This document shows, piece by piece, positions 57,125 to 64,000 of a stretch of 64,000 nt of DNA. Each line of letters opens with the position of its first letter. Position 1 is the stretch's first letter. Below the pieces are notes generated by a model. The model was not told the origin of the DNA. It was given only the letters and a program-made list of their open reading frames with translations, and searched no databases. The position numbers and the translations under genes were made by a program. The DNA comes from Phlebopus portentosus (taxonomy: Eukaryota > Basidiomycota > Agaricomycetes > Boletales > Boletinellaceae): positions 3,038,001-3,102,000 of the forward strand of contig JAYXKI010000002.1 in assembly GCA_037892935.1 (NCBI GenBank). Reading direction: 5' to 3'.

Positions 57125-60100
57125 ATGGTTTCGGTGTCGTTGATGGCGCCTTTGACGGCGCGTCGTTCTTGGAGTTGTTTAGCAACGACTCATCGCCCGA
57201 CGAGCACAATCAAGTTGACGCGTGCTGGTGCGTTCATTCATATCGCGCTTCTCATCGCGCCTAATAATCTGGGCCGTAGCCGTGATAGATATATGTCGAC
57301 TCTACCATTCGACGCGTAGGCTAAGCGAAGAAGAGAAACCCACTCAGCCGAAAGTAACAGGTGGGTACAGATGTTCCGCAAGAGCATATACGAAGCTCAC
57401 TCAATACATTCTTGCGCCTTACGCACTTGGCATCAGCGATACCGTACTCCTCGTTGACTGTTGGTGTACCACGAGAAACATTTCCAAATGAACGCCGCGT
57501 TGCCATCACACCTCAAAACACGATACTTCTACTCAAAAAAGGGTTCGCACGCGTTCTAGTGGAACGCGGCGCGGGCTCCGAGGCGCAGTTCCCAGACGAC
57601 GCATATGTGCAAGCAGGGGCTACTCTCGTCGAAAGTGGAGCCGTCTGGAAAGAAAGTGACATCTTGCTCAAGGTCCGCGCGCCTAGCAATGATGGTCCAA
57701 ACAAGGAAGTGGACGCATTGCGCGAAGGCGGGACGCTCATCTCGTTCTTGTATCCCTTGCAAAACAAACCGCTTGTGGAAGCGCTCGCTGCACGGAAAGC
57801 GACAACTTTTGCCATGGATATGATACCCCGGATTTCTCGTGCTCAGACTTTTGATGCTCTCAGGTGCGTCCGGAGTTTATTCCATGTTTCAAAATGAAAG
57901 CTAATTGTATTGCCTAGTTCAATGGCAAATATTGCTGGATACAAAGCTGTCTTGGAGGCCTCTAATCATTTCGGTCGATTCTTAACGGGTCAAGTAACAG
58001 CAGCAGGGTACGTTAGATGGCCGATTACATCACTTACCAGCATATACTGACTTCTCCTCCAGCAAAGTTCGTCAAATTCTTCGTGTATTTCCGAGAACTT
58101 GTTAAGCTTTCTTTCTAGATTCCTCCGTGCAAGGTGCTGGTCATCGGTGCAGGTGTAGCGGGTCTCAGTGCAATCGCGACAGTACGTCTCGTGTTTCATG
58201 GCATACCTTACAACAGACCATGACTCGTCTCAATATTCCAGGCTCGTCGTCTAGGTGCAATCGTCCGAGGTTTCGACACTCGCTCTGCAGCGCGCGAGCA
58301 GGTTCAGTCCTTAGGAGCCGAGTTTCTTGAAGTCGAGATCAAGGAAGAAGGCGCTGGCACAGGCGGGTATGCCAAAGAGATGTCAAAGGAGTTCATCGAG
58401 GCAGAGATGAAGCTCTTCATGGAGCAATGCAAAGATGTAGACATTGTCATCACTACGGCACTTATCCCCGGTCGGCCGGCTCCCAAGCTTATCACGAAGG
58501 AGGTGCGTTGTCAGTTTCTTTCCGGCCTGGATTCGAGTGGTGTTCTTAACGAGGTTGATGTTATAGATGGTCGCTGCGATGACGCCTGGTTCAGTCATTG
58601 TTGATCTTGCTTCAGAGAATGGCGGTAATTGCGAGGAAACTGTCCCGGGACAGCTTGCCATCTCGAGAAATGGCGTTTCAGTAATCGGTAATGAAGCACC
58701 TGAGACAGTCTCTTGCCGCCCGTACTAATTTCGATATTCAGGCTATACGGACTTACCATCCCGGTTACCGACACAATCTTCCACGCTCTATTCTAACAAT
58801 ATCACTAAGTTCCTCCTCTCGATATCTCCTCAAGAAAAGCACTTCGGAATCGACCTGACAGACGAAGTCGTTCGCGGGTCCATTGTGACTCTCAATGGTC
58901 AGCTTCTCCCTCCGGCGCCTCGGCCAGCACCTCCACCAACACCTGTCCCAGCTGCTTCAACCGCGGCAGCAAAGAAAGCAGAGTCCAAAGCACTTACACC
59001 TTGGCAGCAGGCAAAGCGGCATGTTGCTACCGTAACAGCTGGAATGGGCACGGCATTAGTCCTGGGGAAGGCGACTGGCCCCGCATTTATGAGCAACTTC
59101 TTCACTTTTGGGCTTGCGGGTCTTATTGGCTATCGCGTTGTGTGGGGTGTCCCACCTGCACTTCACTCACCCTTGATGAGTGTGACAAATGCGATTTCAG
59201 GTTGGCATTGAACTTTCGGTTGAGGTTGGAAGAAAGACTGATGTTATGCTTTTAGGTATGGTCGGTGTCGGTGGCCTGTTCGTCATGGGAGGCGGGTATC
59301 TTCCTGGTACGATCCCACAGGCTCTTGGTGCTCTGTCTGTCCTCCTAGCGTTCGTCAACGTCTCTGGAGGATTCGTCATTACGAAACGAATGCTTGATAT
59401 GTTCAAACGTAATACTACCTTTTCCCTATTATTTGTTATGTTCTGATGACCTGTTGCCTAGGTCCCACTGATCCGCCTGAATACCCTTGGCTCTATGCAA
59501 TCCCTGGTTTGCTGTTCGGCGGCGGATATATTGCTGCAGCTAGCACCGGAGCAGCTGGTCTCGTGCAGGCCGGATATCTCGTTAGTAGCGTGCTATGCAT
59601 AAGTATGCTTAAGCGAAAAACAGTCCTGCTATTAGATCTGACGCTTATCTGCTTGTAGGCTCTATTTCCGGGCTTGCGTCCCAGACGACGGCTCGACAAG
59701 GCAATATCCTCGGTATTCTGGGAGTAGCATCTGGTATCCTTGCATCACTTCTCGCAGTAGGATTCTCCCAAGAGGTTCTGGCCCAGTTTGCTGGCCTTGC
59801 AAGTGTCGGAGGCATTATTGGTAAGTTTCGGACCTTATTCCTTACCCTTAGCTAATAGATGAATTGGCAAGGTGCCATAATTGGGCGACGTATCACGCCT
59901 ACTGAGCTCCCTCAGATGGTCGCTGCGTTGCACTCGGTGGTAGGTCTAGCTGCTGTCTTGACTAGCATCGGTAGCGTCCTTGAAGATGTCACCCACGTCT
60001 CGACGCTTCATCTTGTAACGGCTTACCTTGGTGTCCTCATCGGTGAGCATCATCAACGGACTATGACAACGCTGGTGATCATAAGCTAATACTTGCGTGT

Positions 60101-61468
60101 ATGAATTCAGGAGGAATCACCTTCACAGGCTCCATCGTCGCCTTCCTCAAGCTAGCTGGGAAGGTGTCCTCTCGTCCACTTATTCTGCCTGGTCGTCATC
60201 TCATCAACTCCTCTATGCTCGGAGCGAACCTCGCCACAATGGGTGCATTCGTGACCATGGCGCCCGGGGCACCAATGATTGCCGCCGGATGTCTCGCGGG
60301 AAATACGATATTGAGTTTCTTGAAGGGATACACGACAACTGCTGCAATTGGAGGGGCAGATATGCGTAAGTATTCAGGGACGTTCAGTCTGGACTTGGAA
60401 GAATACGTGTCTGACGTTAACAACTTGTGCAGCTGTTGTTATCACTGTGCTCAATGCATATTCCGGGTTTGCACTTGTAGCGGAGGGATTCATGCTTGAT
60501 AACCCGCTACTCACCACAGTTGGCTCCTTAATCGGTGTTAGCGGCTCAATTCTCTCTTACATCATGGTCGGTGTCTTTTTGATCATCTAATTACCGCATA
60601 AACATCCGACTGATTGTTTTTGATAGTGCGTGGCGATGAACAGGTCACTTACAAATGTGCTATTCGGAGGGATAGCCGCTCCGGGACAGACGGATTTCAA
60701 GATTGAAGGCCAGATAACGAAGACGTCAGTGGATGAGGTTGTAGATGCACTCCTGAATGCGGAGAACGTTATTCTTGTGAGTGGATGAGTTTTGTATTAG
60801 ACATCGGTGTCTACGACAAGGGACGATTAGGTTGTCGGGTACGGAATGGCCGTCGCCAAGGCCCAATATGCTATCTCAGACATCACACGTATGTTGCGTG
60901 CCAAGGGCATAAACGTTCGGTTTGCAATTCATCCTGTAGCTGGACGCATGCCAGGGCAGTGCAACGTCTTGCTTGCAGAAGCTTCCGTCCCATACGACAG
61001 TGAGTTACATGGCCGATTCAGATAAGGAATCATAAACAATGCCGTTCCGCAGTTGTTCTTGAGATGGACGAGATCAACGATGATTTCGGCGATACAGACG
61101 TTACGCTTGTTATTGGCGCGAACGACACCGTTAACCCGATTGCACTCGAGCCCGGCTCGCCTATCGCCGGAATGCCCGTATTGCATGCATGGAAGAGCAA
61201 GCAGGTGGTTGTCATGAAGCGAAGCATGGCCAGCGGATATGGTGAGAAGCTCGCGTTTTCCTTCTTTCTTTGTCAGACGCCGACTGATTTGTTGGTTCAG
61301 CTGACGTACCAAACCCTATGTTCTTCATGCCTGGAACAAAGATGCTTTTCGGTGATGCGAAGGAGACGTGCGATAGTGAGCCTATTGTCTACCCTTTCCT
61401 TGTCGTAGGATTTAATTTGACGGAATTCGGATTCAGCTATCAAACACGCACTTGAAGCACGACTTTAG
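57125..61468 (+). CDS. NNT: NAD(P) transhydrogenase, proton-translocating (mitochondrial)
   Basis: Couples proton flow across the inner mitochondrial membrane to hydride transfer from NADH to NADP+. Many exons; the first three are 57125-57227, 57280-57360 and one starting 57437. The N-terminus is Arg/Ser/Thr-rich ([20 protein letters not shown], later YHSTRRLS), a mitochondrial targeting peptide. Domain [56 protein letters not shown] (NAD fold) and [16 protein letters not shown]. The membrane domain is fused in line, with [49 protein letters not shown] and [16 protein letters not shown]. Domain [51 protein letters not shown] and [13 protein letters not shown] (NADP). One-chain order as in other fungi. 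It ends at 61468. Confidence 0.92.
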
Positions 61469-61903
61469 GATTCCGGGAAGCTTTCTCTTGTAACCTTCTC
61501 TCGTCGGAATCCTTACGAGTGCGCTTGAGCCTCACCTTCAAGAAGCCCTCGGATTCTATCCAGACTTGACCGATTACCAATAACGAAAATCAAATTAGCC
61601 CCGTGCAATGACGGAGTTGTAGGGATGGATATGGAACTCCGGATGTCAGACGTTTCGTGCTTTGTTGTCTTATCATCATTAGTATTTGCATCTATATCAA
61701 TGTAGGTTAGATCTTTTTGTTTTCTTTCATTCTGCTCTTTTCATTTGTCCTGGAGATTACATGGACAACGGAGTTCGCATATGCATACCCCTTTAAGGTC
61801 AATTCGGACTTGGATCCGCCAACGACGCTTCGTAGCCTTTATCGAATCGCATTTGAGCTTCTAGATGAACTGTACGGGGATCTTGAAGAGCATACGAATA
61901 ACT
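61469..61903. other. Convergent 3' spacer
   Basis: Spacer between the transhydrogenase end and the dehydrogenase relic. No feature seen. Confidence 0.45.
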
Positions 61904-63571
61904 CTATTCAAATACTTCCTTTGTATCCCTGTTCCTCTGAATTTGGAAGACTATCACTACTAGTATTGGAACGTCCCAATGCACGTTATGGCCGCCGTCC
62001 ACCACGACACTCGCGTTCCCGTAGGCGATTCCGTTGAAGGCTCTCTCCAAACATCCATTGGCACTACCATTTATCCCTTGGTCTGATGACCTCGTAATGG
62101 TCTTGAGAACAACATCTCCGTTTGCGTCCTTCCCAGACTTGGTGGTCTTGAATGCCTCTATTTCATCAGCAAATTCAAACCCGCGGAGATGTCATCAGCT
62201 AGAGCTCAAGGACAAGGCGGTTACCTGATAACTTACCTGTGAGTGACTAGCGGCTTTAGATTGATTTTGCCTGACGAGGCAAGGATAATCGCTAGAGAAT
62301 AATCACCGGGCTATGCGGTCGAGGCACTACGTGAGTGAGATTGAGACAGTAAAGGAATACGTCACTCACGCCGTATCTCAGCGAACTTTAATGGTCAGTT
62401 CCTTATTCATTACAACGCTTATAGGGAATAATACGTCGGTACGCCCCACACCAACCTTCAATAGAGATGAATGCTGTCAATACCCGGCGACCTAGAATAA
62501 GAACCTGAAAGATTACATGAACGAAGGTCCCGCCATTCTTTGCGATGATCTGGAGACTCGTTTCGGCCCAAGACGTGTCAACTATGGGATCGATGCCATC
62601 ACCATCTTCTCGGGGTCCAATCGTTTTCCTGAACAAAGATGTCCTTGTGGAATACTCTCTGATGCTCTCATTTGCTAAGAATTGGGGTGATATGAACGAA
62701 TCTGTCGCGACATACTTCGTCGCAAATTCAAGGCGCTGTGCAACCTTATCGACGACAATGATACGAGAGGCGCCCAGAGCTTTCGCGACGGCCATACAGA
62801 GAAGACCAACGGTCCCGCAGCCGGACACCGTAACACTTTGTCCTGCGTCAAACTTTCCGAGAGAACGAACAGCGTGAATAGCAACAGGCAACAGTCGCTC
62901 GGGACTTTGAAGAATCGACAAAGTGTCCCTCATCTAGGTGGGATAAGATCACTGCATCGTGGACATATCTGGAGAAAAGGTTTAAAGTATTAAAGCAAGC
63001 CTTCTGTGGAAGAGATGCGCTTGATGATTTAAGGATACCTGATATCTTCCGGATTTGCAGAATTCACAGACTCGGCATACTGTCCCAGGTTTGATTGCCA
63101 CCTGTTCACCATTTCTTCCAGGATCGACCCTGCTTCCAACTAGACACAAGTAAATAAGGGTTTGGCTAATCGCGGATCTAACTTACGCACAACTTTAACG
63201 ATGACTCCAGCAGATTCATGTCCTAGTACCTAGCACGTCGAGTTAAGACAAGTAGAGTTTCCGTTCCTTCCTTCAGTGTAGAAATGGATCTATGTGCAGA
63301 AGTTAACCATTGCCTGGGGGCGTTCTTCTAGTGTGCTCACGTCGGTGCCACAAATACCTCGGAAACAACGTCAGGCAGTGTTTATAGAGAAATCGTCTTT
63401 CGACTCGCCTGTTTTCCTCACTTCGATCAACACATTATCGTCATCCACGGAGGGCATGATGATTAGTGCGATGTCTCTCTATCAGATTACTCACTAACGC
63501 TTTGGAATAGGCAATTCGCGAAAATATACAGAAAACGAGCCGTCCAGCATAAGCGCTTCATTTGAGGTCAT
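61904..63571 (-). pseudogene. Decayed xylitol/sorbitol-type dehydrogenase, solitary copy 5
   Basis: Diverged member of the dehydrogenase family about 51 kb from the array. Remains in order: MTSNEALMLDGSFSVYFREL (ATG 63571), VDDDNVLIEVRKTG, ICGTD, IHFYTEGRNGN, VLGHESAGVIVK, VCRVCEFCKSGRYQ, a joined DEGTLCRFFKVPSD next to LPVAIHAVRSL, then GCGTVGLLCMAVAKALGASR, NGGTFVHV and LASSGKINLKPLVTHR. Damage: the segment corresponding to LPDHLSLEDGAMVEPL in other copies is missing, so the fold lacks its central loop. An in-frame TAG stands directly before VLGHE with no usable intron around it. DLVVDATG has become DPIVDTSW. The C-terminal frame extends past the normal stop. Non-functional in this form; introns at conserved sites show it is a gene duplicate, not a retrocopy. 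Confidence 0.75.
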
Positions 63572-64000
63572 GATTCTGATGCAGAATAAAGAACATGATA
63601 TCCGTTCTCGTGAGCAGTGTCTCTTGTATAATGGCGTCAACATATAAACTGAGGTCCATGATCGGTCCCGAGCCATGAGGATCATACGGCTAGGAGAGGT
63701 ATAAGGTATCTTTCTTAGGCAGATTATCTGTGCCCAATGGTTCCGGAGAACCGTTTGTTGGGAAACGGAGAGAACCGGTCGAGGTTCCAGTCCATGCGAG
63801 GAACCTATTGGAAATCAAGACGAATCCTTGCGCAAGGGAGGCTGAAAGATGATGTAAAAAGATAAGAATCGCCATTTTGGTTAAGATAAAGTAGTCGCAT
63901 GCAAGCAGTGTTCCGATCTTGGGGATAAGTGGAGAGTAATCACGAACCTGAACCTCGTGTTAAGGACCGCAGAGTTTCGCTGGCAAGGCGCCATGTAACA
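63572..64000. other. Right end of window, no supportable gene
   Basis: A 61-codon minus-strand frame at 63690-63875 begins with a hydrophobic stretch (ILIFLHHLSASLAQG) that could be a signal peptide. It has no recognisable continuation; a gene reaching beyond the window cannot be excluded. Confidence 0.35.

Noticed and set aside
63690..63875. Small frame with hydrophobic start, possible secreted protein
   Set aside because: Stops after 61 codons with no plausible intron; cannot tell a signal peptide from chance at the window edge.

Overview
The window is nuclear DNA of a filamentous basidiomycete, most likely a mushroom-forming Agaricomycete. Almost every gene is cut by many short introns (about 50-70 nt). 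Three genes carry the Basidiomycota-typical DUF6533 membrane family. The housekeeping set (LUC7, LIN1/CD2BP2, RAD54, MutY, OTU1, PUS4, SAM37, transhydrogenase) is eukaryotic and fungal. Species cannot be named from the sequence. No rRNA, tRNA, CRISPR array or intact transposon was recognised.

Left part (1-22,800) is an accessory region of duplicated families. A tandem array of zinc-dependent xylitol/sorbitol-type dehydrogenases lies on the minus strand: a truncated and frameshifted copy at the left edge (1-574), a relic with its middle deleted (1146-1452), and three apparently intact copies (1876-3579, 4297-6025, 9024-10736). A fifth, decayed copy sits alone at 61,904-63,571. All four array copies with this junction appear to need the same GA-AG intron. 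Three DUF6533 genes (6520-8398 minus, 15,571-17,375 plus, 20,746-22,769 minus) are interleaved with a DapA-family aldolase (12,846-14,128) and a vacuolar PQ-loop transporter (17,619-19,806). The intergenic stretches here are long.

The middle and right part (23,137-61,468) is gene-dense and mostly housekeeping: tRNA pseudouridine synthase, a secreted/one-pass membrane protein, MutY glycosylase, a UDP-sugar transporter, a PHD-finger protein, an SGNH/GDSL esterase, a J-domain/ankyrin/RG-rich protein, LUC7, a Crb2/Rad9/53BP1-like checkpoint mediator, an MFS transporter, an F-box protein, the OTU1 deubiquitinase, the SAM37/metaxin subunit, LIN1, RAD54 and NAD(P) transhydrogenase. Several neighbours are divergent over short shared promoters (J-protein/LUC7 176 bp; SAM37/LIN1 138 bp).

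Functionally, the left part fits pentose/polyol and sugar-acid catabolism (dehydrogenases, aldolase). The right part mixes DNA repair (MutY, RAD54, Crb2-like), RNA processing (LUC7, LIN1, PUS4) and mitochondrial functions (SAM37, transhydrogenase). No co-regulated cluster can be claimed from the sequence. Exon joins were worked out by eye from reading frame, splice dinucleotides and family similarity; outer coordinates are firmer than internal exon borders.
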